In this document: positions 19,134 through 29,571 of the stretch, one piece after another
Position numbering within the stretch: position 1 is the stretch's first letter
Layout: each line of letters starts with the position of its first letter
NCBI GenBank assembly: GCA_937974575.1
Contig: CALJVI010000171.1
Coordinates: 1-44,229 of the forward strand
Length of the DNA stretch: 44,229 nucleotides
Reading direction: 5' to 3'
Source of the DNA: an uncultured Saprospiraceae bacterium
Lineage (GTDB): Bacteria; Bacteroidota; Bacteroidia; Chitinophagales; Saprospiraceae
Program-made: the position numbers and the translations under genes
Notes under the pieces: model-generated
Database searches by the model: none
What the model saw: the letters and a program-made list of their open reading frames with translations, nothing else
What the model was told of the DNA's origin: nothing

Positions 19134-22103
19134 TTACTTCTTTTCAGAAGTTATTTCAATAATTCCTTTTTGACGATCTAAGCAATAAATATTATTTCTG
19201 AAAATTTTTATTGATCTTACTTCTCCATTTATTTGAGCAGTTGCGTCCTTGCCTGATAGCTTGATCCAATTGTTGTTTTGATATTGCAGGATTTGGACTT
19301 CGCCTGCATCTTGTCTGCCGAGATTAGGATCTACATCAAAAAGGTTTCCACCAAAGATAAAGATATCTTCATACAAGTGTTCAATAGTATAAAGAGGAGA
19401 TAGTTGTAAGGATGAGGGGAGTATCTTTTTATGCCATCCACTATTATTGATAAAATAGCATGATCGCAGTTCTGTAATTTTTTGCTTCTGAGCGGCTTCT
19501 ATTTTTTTATTACCAAGAAGCTCCATAAAGCTTGAATTAACATAGTCGACATTTTTCAGGAATTTTTTCTTTGCATATGGAAGTTGATCTACAAACAACA
19601 TTTGGTTAGGGTATGGTACTTGTCTTCCTTCGGAATAATATGTAACCAGTTTTTCAGTTGAACCATTACGATCAAAGTCATCTTTATAGCTTTGTATGGG
19701 GTGCTTATTACTTGCGCTTAAGGAATGATTTGTGCCAAAATTTCCTCCAATGATATCCTTCTTTCCATTTTGATTTAGATCCACAAGAGATACTTTTGAC
19801 CACCATCCTTCAGAGTCGGGGATATCTTGTCGGCTGTGGTGGTTGTCTTGATCAAAATGAATGATACTAATAGGCATCCACAAACCAGCAACTACCAGTT
19901 CGAGTTTTGCATCTCCGTCGACATCTCCCCAGGCAGCTGATTTTACATCATCCGAAATATTCAATTGGATTTTTGTATACATATTTTTCTCGCTTAGAAA
20001 AACAAAACTCCCCGAAGTAGTGTGTATGAAGAAGTCGTTTTGTTTGTCAAGATTATGATCAGCTTTACTATAGAATAGTATCTCATTTATATTAAGGTGT
20101 GATAATAGGTTATTCGGAAATACAGAAGTTTTAGTGCTGCTTGGGATAAAGTTTCCTTCTATAATAGTTCCCTTTAATATGCTATTTGGAGCAATAACAG
20201 TTAATTCGTTGTTGAGAATTTCCAAGTGATCCGAAGTAGAGTATTCGTTAAAGAGTAACCATTTGTTTGATTCCTGACCATTAAAGACACTCTTGTCAGG
20301 TGTATAACCTTCTATGTGGGTGAGACTTCCTGATTCCTGCTCAGGTTTTGAAATGTCAGTTAGAAGTGAATTCTCTTGTTCAATTGTTAGTAAAGTGTCT
20401 GTGGCACTGGTAATAAATTTTTGAATCGTATGGTCTGGCCAGTGTATGATGAGGGAGTCTGGTTTGCTTAGCCCTAAGCCAAAATGAATGATTCCTTCGT
20501 TGTGGGATAAAAAACCATTGCTAGAATTTAAGCTTGCTGTTTGTGTTTTGCCTTGGCAGTATAGCTCAACCTTCGCACCTATAGCATTTATGTTTGCATG
20601 TATACTTTTTAATTTTACCCTTAGGTAGTGCTTGATTGGCTTGGTGTTTTTAATGATGGTAGCCTCGTCGTTGATATTGTTAATAACTATGTCCAATCTC
20701 CCATCGAGATTCAAATCCGCATAGGCGGAGGAAGTGGATGCGGTTTGTTCTTGGTCAAAGGATCGGATAAATTTTTTGTCCAAACCATCGTTTTCATAAT
20801 ATACGTTAGGGACTTTACCAGAAGGAATATTTTCTAGTTGCTCGAATTTGTTGGGGGACTGTCCATTATACTCGAAATTGACAAAATCCATATCGTTTGG
20901 TCTTTTTACAATACCGTTGCTGATGTATATGTCTTTGTCTCCATCGTTGTCAAAGTCCGCTACCAATGGGGTCCAGCTCCAGTCGCTAGCTTCAATTCCG
21001 TTAAAACAGGCTTGCTCAGAAAAGGTAGGAAATGGGCCCTTATTACTAGAATTGATTTGTAGTGCATTGCGTGGACTTTGATGATGATAACCAAAGCTTC
21101 TTTTGAAATTGTAAATTTGAATATTCTCCCAGCCTCCACTCTTCTTGTAAATCGCATCATCAAATGGTTTCATATCCAAACTTATGATATCCATAGATCC
21201 GTCATTGTTAATATCTTCAATACTGCAACCCATGGAAAAATTGCTGGTATGTCCAGTAGATTTATGGATGGTCTCGGTAAATGTTTTGTCTTTATTATTA
21301 ATGTATAAATAGTCTTGTTCATGAAAATCATTGCATACATATATGTCCATCCATCCATCATTGTTGACATCTGAAGTGGAGACTCCAAGTCCAAAGCCAA
21401 TAGCAGAAGAGTAAATCTGTGCTTCCTGTGTTTTGTCAGTAAATCGGTTGCCCACATTTTCTAAGAGTAAGTCTCCAGCCTCTTCATCTGTAGTATGTCT
21501 AATGGAAGATTTTTTGAATTGATCTGGATCCTTTTCGGAATGCTTTAAAATATAACAATCCAAATCTCCATCATTGTCATAATCAAAGAATGAGCTATGT
21601 GTGCAATAGCCACTAAGGTCAAGCCCCCACGAAGCAGATTTTTCAATGAAGGATTTCCCTTTCTGATTGATGAATAATTTATTGCTAGTCCCCTCAGTAA
21701 GTGCAAGTCTAGATACATAGATGTCCATCCATCCATCTGCATTGATGTCAACCATGTTGACTCCTGTAGTCCAACCTTGCAAATGTTCGCTAGGCAATAG
21801 ATGGGAGGCATTCTCAAATTTGAAATTACCCAAATTGATATAAAGTTGATCAGCTTTTTGATTGGATCCAAAATAGATGTCAGGTAAGCCATCATTATTG
21901 ATGTCTTCTACTGCTACACCACTACCGTTGTAAAAATAGAGATATTCAAGAATGTTTGATTCTGGGCTTTCGATCAGGTCATTGCGAAAATCAATTTTAG
22001 TGAAGTCACTAGGTAATTTTTGGAATGTAGATGATGCTTGCTTATCAGATAGGCAGGCGGTTAATAAAAAAATAAATAAGCTAAGTAGGGTTATCCATTT
22101 CAT
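19134..22103 (-). CDS. FG-GAP/VCBS repeat lipoprotein with ASPIC/UnbV domain (paralog 3)
   Basis: Lipobox 'FIFLLTAC', many 'DINNDGLPDIYFGSN'-type repeats, ASPIC/UnbV-like 'INAIGAKVELYCQGKTQTASLNSSNGFLSHNEGIIHFGLG'. ATGA overlap with the upstream gene. Confidence 0.9.
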   Translation of the reverse strand: MKWITLLSLFIFLLTACLSDKQASSTFQKLPSDFTKIDFRNDLIESPESNILEYLYFYNGSGVAVEDINNDGLPDIYFGSNQKADQLYINLGNFKFENASHLLPSEHLQGWTTGVNMVDINADGWMDIYVSRLALTEGTSNKLFINQKGKSFIEKSASWGLDLSGYCTHSSFFDYDNDGDLDCYILKHSEKDPDQFKKSSIRHTTDEEAGDLLLENVGNRFTDKTQEAQIYSSAIGFGLGVSTSDVNNDGWMDIYVCNDFHEQDYLYINNKDKTFTETIHKSTGHTSNFSMGCSIEDINNDGSMDIISLDMKPFDDAIYKKSGGWENIQIYNFKRSFGYHHQSPRNALQINSSNKGPFPTFSEQACFNGIEASDWSWTPLVADFDNDGDKDIYISNGIVKRPNDMDFVNFEYNGQSPNKFEQLENIPSGKVPNVYYENDGLDKKFIRSFDQEQTASTSSAYADLNLDGRLDIVINNINDEATIIKNTKPIKHYLRVKLKSIHANINAIGAKVELYCQGKTQTASLNSSNGFLSHNEGIIHFGLGLSKPDSLIIHWPDHTIQKFITSATDTLLTIEQENSLLTDISKPEQESGSLTHIEGYTPDKSVFNGQESNKWLLFNEYSTSDHLEILNNELTVIAPNSILKGTIIEGNFIPSSTKTSVFPNNLLSHLNINEILFYSKADHNLDKQNDFFIHTTSGSFVFLSEKNMYTKIQLNISDDVKSAAWGDVDGDAKLELVVAGLWMPISIIHFDQDNHHSRQDIPDSEGWWSKVSLVDLNQNGKKDIIGGNFGTNHSLSASNKHPIQSYKDDFDRNGSTEKLVTYYSEGRQVPYPNQMLFVDQLPYAKKKFLKNVDYVNSSFMELLGNKKIEAAQKQKITELRSCYFINNSGWHKKILPSSLQLSPLYTIEHLYEDIFIFGGNLFDVDPNLGRQDAGEVQILQYQNNNWIKLSGKDATAQINGEVRSIKIFRNNIYCLDRQKGIIEITSEKK

Positions 22104-25100
22104 TTGCTTAGTGTGAATGCTACAGGTTTTTCATTGTTTCGAAAGACTACTATAGCTTCTTTCGATTTGAGATTTATCTTCTTGATATCTCTTATCTGGC
22201 CTTCTACTAAAAAACCTGATTCAGAATTTTGGATGAGCTCAAAATCTCCCTTTCCGTTGCCACTTAAAAATATTCCTCTATTGGCGTCATATCTGCCAAC
22301 TTCGGGTTTGGCCTCATACAAGTTTCCTCCCATGAGGATGTCTTGATGGCCATCATTGTTGAGGTCGTCTACATAGATGGCATAGATAGGAGAGTACTGT
22401 ACCTCCGATGGTAGCTTAGATTTTTTGAATACTCCTCCTTCATTGATGTAAATACAAGTTTCCATTTCTTTCACTTCCAAGGTAAGCATTCGCTCGCGTT
22501 CTTCGGGTGAGAATAAATCTTCCACAGTAGCTAGAGCGTAGTCTTCATACTTCAGTAGTTTTTTCTTTAGTCCTGGTAATTGTTTGAGTAAATCATGTCT
22601 CAAGACAAGAGGGTAGTTTTTTTCACCTTTATAGGTACACATGATTTGCTCAATAGACCCATTCTTGTCAAAATCATTGATGTACATGCAGAGTGGTTTT
22701 TCTACTGATGCTCGAAATCTAGAGTTGGTACCATGATTTCCGGCTATAATGTCCAGATCTCCATCCTTATCCAGATCTACCATTTCCAAAGTGTTCCACC
22801 AGCCTGCAGTGTTCTCAAGTCCATTGCTTTTCTGTATGGCCCATACTCCATCCGCATCTTTGCTAAATACTGTGATGGGCATATACTTTCCACAGGCTAC
22901 TATCTCAGGCTCTCCATCTTGATTCAGGTCAGCCCATTTGAGGTCTGTATATAGTCCTAGGTTTTTCAATTCTGGTGCGAACTTGTTAGTTTTATCGCTG
23001 AATATTTTGCCTTCGTTTTCTATAATGTAGGCGCTACAAGGCACCCCATATTGAAAGGCCTTCAATCTTTCGGAGATTAATAAATCCTTGTCTCCATCAT
23101 TATCCATATCTACAACATCTATGGAGCCGCTGTGAATAAATCCTGTAGGAAGTATTCTTTGCTTGGATAAAGAAAATTGTCCTTTACCATTATTTATATA
23201 GGAGCGATCTATTATGTTTGAAGATTGGTTGCTATATTCTCCCCCTCCACTGCAAACATAAATATCGAGATCCCCATCTTGATCTAAGTCGACAAATGCT
23301 ACATCTCTGTCTTCGTTGTCCTTATGTTTTTCGAGAAGTGCTTCATTGCTTAAATGATACTTGCCATTTTTGAATAAGAGAATTGCAGAAGCTTGACCTT
23401 TTGAACTACAGATAAAAATATCATCTTTCCCATCTTTGTTGAGATCTCCAATGGCCACCTTTGGTCCTTCAGTACTCATCATGTGAAACAGGAGTCTATC
23501 TCTATCAAAATCCACGAACTTGTTTTCCTTATGCTGAAAAGGAAGGTCAAAGAAAGTGCTTTTATCTTCACTTAAGATTTTACTCTTAACAGGGATTGCG
23601 AATTCTTTTGCTACCGCTTTGCTCATTTCCAGATTATGAACTTTATTTATTTCTATATCATTCAGTGCTAAATGACTTCCATTGGGAAAGGTGACTTCCA
23701 CCTTGTCAATCTTATTGTTTGCCCCAAGTCCAAAGTGCATTTTGTAATCCATAGAAGATTGAAACCCTTTTGTTGGCATGAACTGATCATAGTAGACTTC
23801 ATCTCCGACAAACATTTTAACTTTTGTTCCAATGGCAAATTTATTCTCTTTTGTACCCGTAAAAGTGAATTGTATAAAGTTTTGTTTAGGCGCATTGTTT
23901 TGATATACAAAACACGGCATATTGACATTATTTACTACTAGATCAAGATCACCATCATTGTCAAGATCACCATAAGCAGAGCCATTGGAATGGCTGATTT
24001 GATCTACACCATAGTCGGAGGCATGATCTTCAAATTTTAATTTTCCTTGATTAATAAACAGGCGGTTTGGGATACGCTCCGAAGGGATAATGTCAATCAA
24101 CTCTTTGTAGTTAACCTTATTGCCGACAGTCATTTTTTTCATAGTTTCCTGATTGCCTAGATAGTTGATGAAGTCTTGATCTGTCAAGTCCTTATTGATT
24201 CCATTGGCAACAAAGATGTCCCTCATTCCATCATTGTCGAAATCTGCTAGTAGTGCACCCCAACTCCAGTCACTTGCTTCTACTCCAGCAAACCTTCCTA
24301 CTTCTGAAAAGGATCGATCGCCATTGTTTTTGTGCAGCATATTTCTAGTGAATTGATGGTAGTATCCATTTTCAATATTGGCAGCATATTTATCCCAATC
24401 TTCAAAAGTAGTTTTGGTCTTGATTCTTCGTTCATCATTTGGGAGCATTTCGGTAACGAATATTTCAGGTAAACCATCGTTGTCTAGGTCTGCCATATCT
24501 GCGCCCATAGAAGCAACCGAAATGGATTTCATTTGATTTTCTAAGTCTTCAGTAAATGTCCCGTCATGATTGTTAATATATAGATAGTCCTTTTCAAAAA
24601 AATCATTACATATGTATATGTCATCCCAGCCATCATTGTCTAAGTCACCCACTGTAACACCAAGGCCGAAGCCGATTTCTGAGCCATAAATTCCCGCTGC
24701 TTCGCTAATGTCGACATACTTGCCCTTATCATTTCTAAACAGTCTGTCGCCTCCCTTGAGATCTCTTTCATTTCTGATATTTATCTTAGGATTAAAAGAG
24801 CTAATGGCACGATAAGAATTGTTCAATAAGTACATGTCCAAATCTCCATCTTTATCCATGTCAAAGAAAGCACTGTGTGTAGAGTAGCCACTATCGGCCA
24901 AACCATACTCTTCTGCCGACTCCATAAATGTCCCGTCTTGGAGGTTGATAAACAGTTCATTTTTTTTGTTGTCTCCATCTACGTCGCCAGAATTGCAGAC
25001 ATATATATCAAGCCAACCATCTGCATTAACATCTGCCATGCAGACACCGGTAGACCAAGCACTTTTGCCTTCTACTTTTGCGGCCTTTGATTGATCTTCA

Positions 25101-25402
25101 AATTTCCAATCTCCCTTATTTACGAATAGTTTATTTTCTGCTAAGTTAGATGTCATATATACATCAGCCAAGCCATCGTTGTTGATGTCGCCAATAGCCA
25201 CGCCACCACCGTTATAAAAATTACGGTAGGTGTAAATATTAAATTTTCTATCATAGGCCAAATCATTGGAAAAATTTATTCCAGTAGCACTAGGGTCTAA
25301 AAGTTTAAAATACTTATTATTGGAATTCTCTTTCTCTTCTGTAGTACAAGAAGTTAAGATGAATAGCAAGATGAAAGTATGCAACAGGTGGTAGGGCTTC
25401 AT
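22100..25402 (-). CDS. FG-GAP/VCBS repeat lipoprotein with ASPIC/UnbV domain (paralog 2)
   Basis: Lipobox 'LLFILTSC', repeats 'GGGVAIGDINNDGLADVYMTSN...MADVNADGWLDIYVCNSGD', UnbV-like 'FAIGTKVKMFVGDEVYYDQFMPTKGFQSSMDYKMHFGLG'. Confidence 0.92.
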   Translation of the reverse strand: MKPYHLLHTFILLFILTSCTTEEKENSNNKYFKLLDPSATGINFSNDLAYDRKFNIYTYRNFYNGGGVAIGDINNDGLADVYMTSNLAENKLFVNKGDWKFEDQSKAAKVEGKSAWSTGVCMADVNADGWLDIYVCNSGDVDGDNKKNELFINLQDGTFMESAEEYGLADSGYSTHSAFFDMDKDGDLDMYLLNNSYRAISSFNPKINIRNERDLKGGDRLFRNDKGKYVDISEAAGIYGSEIGFGLGVTVGDLDNDGWDDIYICNDFFEKDYLYINNHDGTFTEDLENQMKSISVASMGADMADLDNDGLPEIFVTEMLPNDERRIKTKTTFEDWDKYAANIENGYYHQFTRNMLHKNNGDRSFSEVGRFAGVEASDWSWGALLADFDNDGMRDIFVANGINKDLTDQDFINYLGNQETMKKMTVGNKVNYKELIDIIPSERIPNRLFINQGKLKFEDHASDYGVDQISHSNGSAYGDLDNDGDLDLVVNNVNMPCFVYQNNAPKQNFIQFTFTGTKENKFAIGTKVKMFVGDEVYYDQFMPTKGFQSSMDYKMHFGLGANNKIDKVEVTFPNGSHLALNDIEINKVHNLEMSKAVAKEFAIPVKSKILSEDKSTFFDLPFQHKENKFVDFDRDRLLFHMMSTEGPKVAIGDLNKDGKDDIFICSSKGQASAILLFKNGKYHLSNEALLEKHKDNEDRDVAFVDLDQDGDLDIYVCSGGGEYSNQSSNIIDRSYINNGKGQFSLSKQRILPTGFIHSGSIDVVDMDNDGDKDLLISERLKAFQYGVPCSAYIIENEGKIFSDKTNKFAPELKNLGLYTDLKWADLNQDGEPEIVACGKYMPITVFSKDADGVWAIQKSNGLENTAGWWNTLEMVDLDKDGDLDIIAGNHGTNSRFRASVEKPLCMYINDFDKNGSIEQIMCTYKGEKNYPLVLRHDLLKQLPGLKKKLLKYEDYALATVEDLFSPEERERMLTLEVKEMETCIYINEGGVFKKSKLPSEVQYSPIYAIYVDDLNNDGHQDILMGGNLYEAKPEVGRYDANRGIFLSGNGKGDFELIQNSESGFLVEGQIRDIKKINLKSKEAIVVFRNNEKPVAFTLSK

Positions 25403-25953
25403 TTTTTTACTTTTTCCACATAAGCAAAGTTTCTTACATCTGCGTAGACTTTCATCTCATCGATATCTTTATAGACTCTGATCATGAGTGGACCTATGGT
25501 TTTATAGTGCAAGTGCTTTCCATTAGGTGCTTCTTTTTTATCCAAGGTGGTATTGTATTTTTTCTCAAAAAATTGGATCGTCTGTTGGTATAACTTTTCT
25601 TGATTGAGTTCTTTTGCATTCCATGGAGCCCAAGCGTTGAAATAGAAAATGAAAGGCATTTCGGAGATGACATCTTTTTCAAACTCAGGATAGAAGTTTA
25701 CGATTACTTTTGGATCAAAGTTTAAGGAATCAACATACATGACCATGTTGCCAATTGTCCCATGGCCTGTTTTGCCTTTTTGGTTAAGGTCCCAACAATG
25801 GTCTAAAAAATCCTGTCGTTCCATACCGAAATAAAGCCCCATGACAATGTCATCCAACCCTTCATCATATTTATCAAATGCCTTTCCATTATTAGTACAT
25901 GAAAAAAGGGCAGCTATGCATAGCAATGATAAAATACTTATATATATTCTCAT
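25399..25953 (-). CDS. Small lipoprotein of unknown function embedded in the FG-GAP operon
   Basis: Lipobox 'CIAALFSC' after ATG at 25953 (the ORF track start at 25974 is TTG). Stop overlaps next start (ATGA). Confidence 0.82.
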   Translation of the reverse strand: MRIYISILSLLCIAALFSCTNNGKAFDKYDEGLDDIVMGLYFGMERQDFLDHCWDLNQKGKTGHGTIGNMVMYVDSLNFDPKVIVNFYPEFEKDVISEMPFIFYFNAWAPWNAKELNQEKLYQQTIQFFEKKYNTTLDKKEAPNGKHLHYKTIGPLMIRVYKDIDEMKVYADVRNFAYVEKVKK

Positions 25954-25970
25954 TCTCTTATATGTTTGTT

Positions 25971-28900
25971 TCAATTGATTTTGTAGGTACTTGCTTTGTC
26001 GTTATTCTTCAAGACCAGTAGGTATTTTTCACCTTTTAAATTCAGGGCTAAGATATCTCTAATTTGTCCTTTTTCGAAGAAACCGCTGTCTTCAAAGCTT
26101 AAATACTTAAAACTTCCTTTGGTGTCGTTAATTAGGACACACCCAAATGATGCAGCATTGATTCCATACTCTGGCTTGGCTTCATATTGGTTGCCGCCTA
26201 TGACTAGATCCATATATCCATCATTATTCAGATCAATAGGGCAGACTGTTTTCATTTCTGAGTATTGGACCTCTTCAGGCAATGGCCTAAACTCATAGGA
26301 ATTGTCTGCCTGCTGCATGAATATGCCTGATCTCCATTCGTTTACAGTATATATTTGGGCATTTATCTCTCCCGTCTTATCTCCAAACAACTCTTCCATA
26401 CTGATCTGGGCATAGTCGGCATACTTTAGGGATTTCTTTTTTAGTTTAGGCATTTGCATCAGCAATTCGTCTTTTAGATGAATAGGGTAGTGCTTCCCCT
26501 CTTTTTGCATACAATAGATGATGTCTGTACGACCATTTTTATCAAAGTCAGCAACAAATACATACATCTCTCCTTTAGTCATATTATATAGTCTATTATT
26601 TAGACCCACATTGCAAGCTATAATGTCTTGGGTTCCATTATTATCAATATCCACCAATTGAATATCTTGCCACATACCAGCTGTATGCGCTATACTCGGA
26701 TATGAAATACTAGAGATTACTTTTTCGTCTTTTGTAGGAGTGTAGAATTTCAATGGGCCAAACGAAGGAGCAAGAATGATTTCTTTTTTATCTCCATCAT
26801 TAAATTCTAGATCCTTAAACATGCCCATCTCACGGAGTGGTATACTCATGGCTTTATTATAGGTATAGCCTTTTTTATCTTTTCTGAAGATCATCCCATC
26901 TGCAAGTTCACCATATGCCCCTACTTTCATACTCGGAAAAGCTACCATAGCCTCAGCTCCATGGTCGTCGATGTCTAGTTGGCAAATACCTACACTAGAC
27001 ATTTGAGCACGGAGTGTATTGGGAGTGAATTTATTATTTTGATTTATCAAGATGATATCTTCCAGTGTCTTACTTTTTTTGGAGTATTGAAAACCTCCAT
27101 TTATGAGTATGACATCTTTCGAGCCATCGTTATTTATATCTTTGATTTGCACCTTGTCGGCAAAAATTTTAGACTTATCTTCTGTCAATGATTTTTTGAT
27201 AAGTTGCTTTCCCGTATTTTCAAAGTACTGTACCCCGTTCTTAGCATAGCCAGCTATGATAAGATCTATATCACCATCATTGTCCATGTCTCCCAGCTCA
27301 CCATGAGGACCAGCATTGGAGAGTTTCATTGGGATCATTCTGTTTCTGTCAAAATCTGCGAATGCGATTTGATTATGCTTATAATCAATTATTCCCTCCA
27401 CTTTTTTTAGCAATGCTTGTTCTTTTTTGGAGATACTATTTGTCTGTATGTTTTTGGCTTCTTTTATATGGAATAGATAGGTCGAATCTGCACTTAAGTT
27501 GTGGTAAGAACTTTGTTGTTGATTTGGCCATATGATATGTAGGGAGTCTATTATGGTATGCATACCTAAGCCAATAATGAGGTCATGACTTACGCATGAT
27601 TGATAGCCCCTCATCGGATGATTTTCTATCATCCGCATACCTTGCTGATGGTATAATTTCAACTTTGCGCCAATCGCATTTATATTTTTTTCTGATCCTT
27701 GGAGTTTTACTTTTAGAAAGTGATTATGGATAGTAGTGTTTTTATATACTGTCGCTGGTGCATTGATATTATTGATGACCAGATCAAGATCTCCGTCATT
27801 GTCCAAATCAGCATATGCAGATCCATTCGAAAATCCTTTTGAATTAGGGGGATGACTTTTTACGAATTTGTTTTCTTCATTTTGATGAAAAAAGTAATTG
27901 GACACTGGATCCGAGGGGAATGCATTCATCATAGTAAGGATTACATCTTCCTGTTTATCCTTTAGCATTTTTGTGATCTGCTGAGGGCTGTAAAAATTAA
28001 CATGATCTTGATCCAGCAGATCCTTAAATATTCCATTGGCTACAAAGATATCCTTGAGTCCATCGTTGTCAAAGTCGGCCATGAGTGCGCCCCAACTCCA
28101 GTCGGTAGCCTCTACACCGTGATAGCGACCGAGCTCTTTATATTGGGGGAGATTGTTCTGTACACCTGCATGATACTGTAGTACATTTCTCCCATATTGT
28201 CTATGATACCCTTTGCTTTCATTGAGCTTTACTTTATCATAGGAGTCAAAAACAGTTTTTGATTTATACCTTTCTAGTTGCTCCGGGAGCATCTCTGTTA
28301 CAAAAATTTCTGGCTTACCATCATTGTTCAAGTCGGCAATATCAGCGCCCATAGAGCCGGTACTCAATTCGGAAAAAACCGCTTCACTGCTCTCCTTAAA
28401 AGTGCCATCTTGATTATTGATATAGAGGTAATCTTTTTCAAAAAAATCATTACTGACAAAGATGTCATCCCAGCCATCTTCATTCAAGTCCGATATGCTT
28501 ACGCCCAAGCCAAAACCAATTGCACTGGTGTAGATGCCTGCCTCTTGGGATACATCTACAAATTTTATTTCACCCGTTTCTACTTCTAGATTTTTGAGCA
28601 GTTTGTTTCCTCCTTCCGAGTCTGGTCTCAGTCGTTGATCTTCTATGATGTCATATGCACCGACAGATCTTATACTGTTGTTGAGCAGGTAGCAATCCAA
28701 ATCGCCGTCTTTGTCGTAATCAAAAAATGCAGAGTGAATGGACAGCCCAGTGAAGTCCAATCCAAACTCTTTGGACATATCCGTGAAGCCCAAATTCCCA
28801 TCGTTAATAAAAAATTGATTAAACCTATTTGGGGAGTTCGGGTCTCCTGATTTGCATACATATATATCGAGATGGCCATCATGATTTATATCTACAAATG

Positions 28901-29243
28901 ATACGCCTGTAGACCATACATCTTTGCACTCGACTTGCGCCGCTTGGCTTATATCTTCAAACTCTAAATTTCCTTTATTGAGATACAGCTTATTTTCTAC
29001 CAGATTGCCCGATAGATATATGTCCACGAGACCATCATTATTGATGTCTCCAAGTGCAACTCCGCCACCATTCAGGAAATTTTTGAAAGTATATGGATTA
29101 TATTCTTCGGTAAAAGTAAGTTGATTGTTGAAGTCAATATTGGAGGCGGCAGAATCAACACTCTTGAAAATAAAGTGATGCTCCGACACAGCAGTTTCAC
29201 ATGAGCACAATAAAATTATAGAAATAAAAAAGAGAATTCTCAT
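25971..29243 (-). CDS. FG-GAP/VCBS repeat lipoprotein with ASPIC/UnbV domain (paralog 1, first gene of operon)
   Basis: Start set to ATG at 29243 giving 'MRILFFISIILLCSC' lipobox. Repeats 'GGGVALGDINNDGLVDIYLSGN', UnbV-like 'INAIGAKLKLYHQQGMRMIENHPMRGYQSCVSHDLIIGLG'. Confidence 0.9.
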   Translation of the reverse strand: MRILFFISIILLCSCETAVSEHHFIFKSVDSAASNIDFNNQLTFTEEYNPYTFKNFLNGGGVALGDINNDGLVDIYLSGNLVENKLYLNKGNLEFEDISQAAQVECKDVWSTGVSFVDINHDGHLDIYVCKSGDPNSPNRFNQFFINDGNLGFTDMSKEFGLDFTGLSIHSAFFDYDKDGDLDCYLLNNSIRSVGAYDIIEDQRLRPDSEGGNKLLKNLEVETGEIKFVDVSQEAGIYTSAIGFGLGVSISDLNEDGWDDIFVSNDFFEKDYLYINNQDGTFKESSEAVFSELSTGSMGADIADLNNDGKPEIFVTEMLPEQLERYKSKTVFDSYDKVKLNESKGYHRQYGRNVLQYHAGVQNNLPQYKELGRYHGVEATDWSWGALMADFDNDGLKDIFVANGIFKDLLDQDHVNFYSPQQITKMLKDKQEDVILTMMNAFPSDPVSNYFFHQNEENKFVKSHPPNSKGFSNGSAYADLDNDGDLDLVINNINAPATVYKNTTIHNHFLKVKLQGSEKNINAIGAKLKLYHQQGMRMIENHPMRGYQSCVSHDLIIGLGMHTIIDSLHIIWPNQQQSSYHNLSADSTYLFHIKEAKNIQTNSISKKEQALLKKVEGIIDYKHNQIAFADFDRNRMIPMKLSNAGPHGELGDMDNDGDIDLIIAGYAKNGVQYFENTGKQLIKKSLTEDKSKIFADKVQIKDINNDGSKDVILINGGFQYSKKSKTLEDIILINQNNKFTPNTLRAQMSSVGICQLDIDDHGAEAMVAFPSMKVGAYGELADGMIFRKDKKGYTYNKAMSIPLREMGMFKDLEFNDGDKKEIILAPSFGPLKFYTPTKDEKVISSISYPSIAHTAGMWQDIQLVDIDNNGTQDIIACNVGLNNRLYNMTKGEMYVFVADFDKNGRTDIIYCMQKEGKHYPIHLKDELLMQMPKLKKKSLKYADYAQISMEELFGDKTGEINAQIYTVNEWRSGIFMQQADNSYEFRPLPEEVQYSEMKTVCPIDLNNDGYMDLVIGGNQYEAKPEYGINAASFGCVLINDTKGSFKYLSFEDSGFFEKGQIRDILALNLKGEKYLLVLKNNDKASTYKIN

Positions 29244-29339
29244 AGATTGACGCAAATGAAATAAAACACAAAATATGTAAAATAGCTGTTTAAACCTATG
29301 CAGCTCCAATATGTGTAAATCATCTCATAGTCAAAGTTC

Positions 29340-29513
29340 CAGACAAGCGATAGTAACGGTACGAATCAAAGCATATACCTAGTAGGCTAAGGATGAATGC
29401 AGGATGAGCGAGCGAGCGAATACAAATGAAGACTATAGCATACAGGTCTATGTGAAGGTGAGTAGGAGTGTATAGCGCGGTGCCGCCTCTTTGCGGCATG
29501 GCACATAAATAAT
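29340..29513 (-). other. GC-rich intergenic element (copy C)
   Basis: Minus strand 'attatttatgtgccatgccgcaaagaggcggcaccgcgctatacactcc' aligns with the start of copies B and D. Confidence 0.5.
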
Positions 29514-29571
29514 TTACACATCCCTGGGGGGAATACTTTAAATCTGATCATGACAATCTATATACGATTTG

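Noticed and set aside
19861-29124. Numerous 60-103 aa plus-strand ORFs opposite the FG-GAP genes
   Set aside because: Shadow ORFs antisense to long, well-supported coding sequences with repeated codon patterns.
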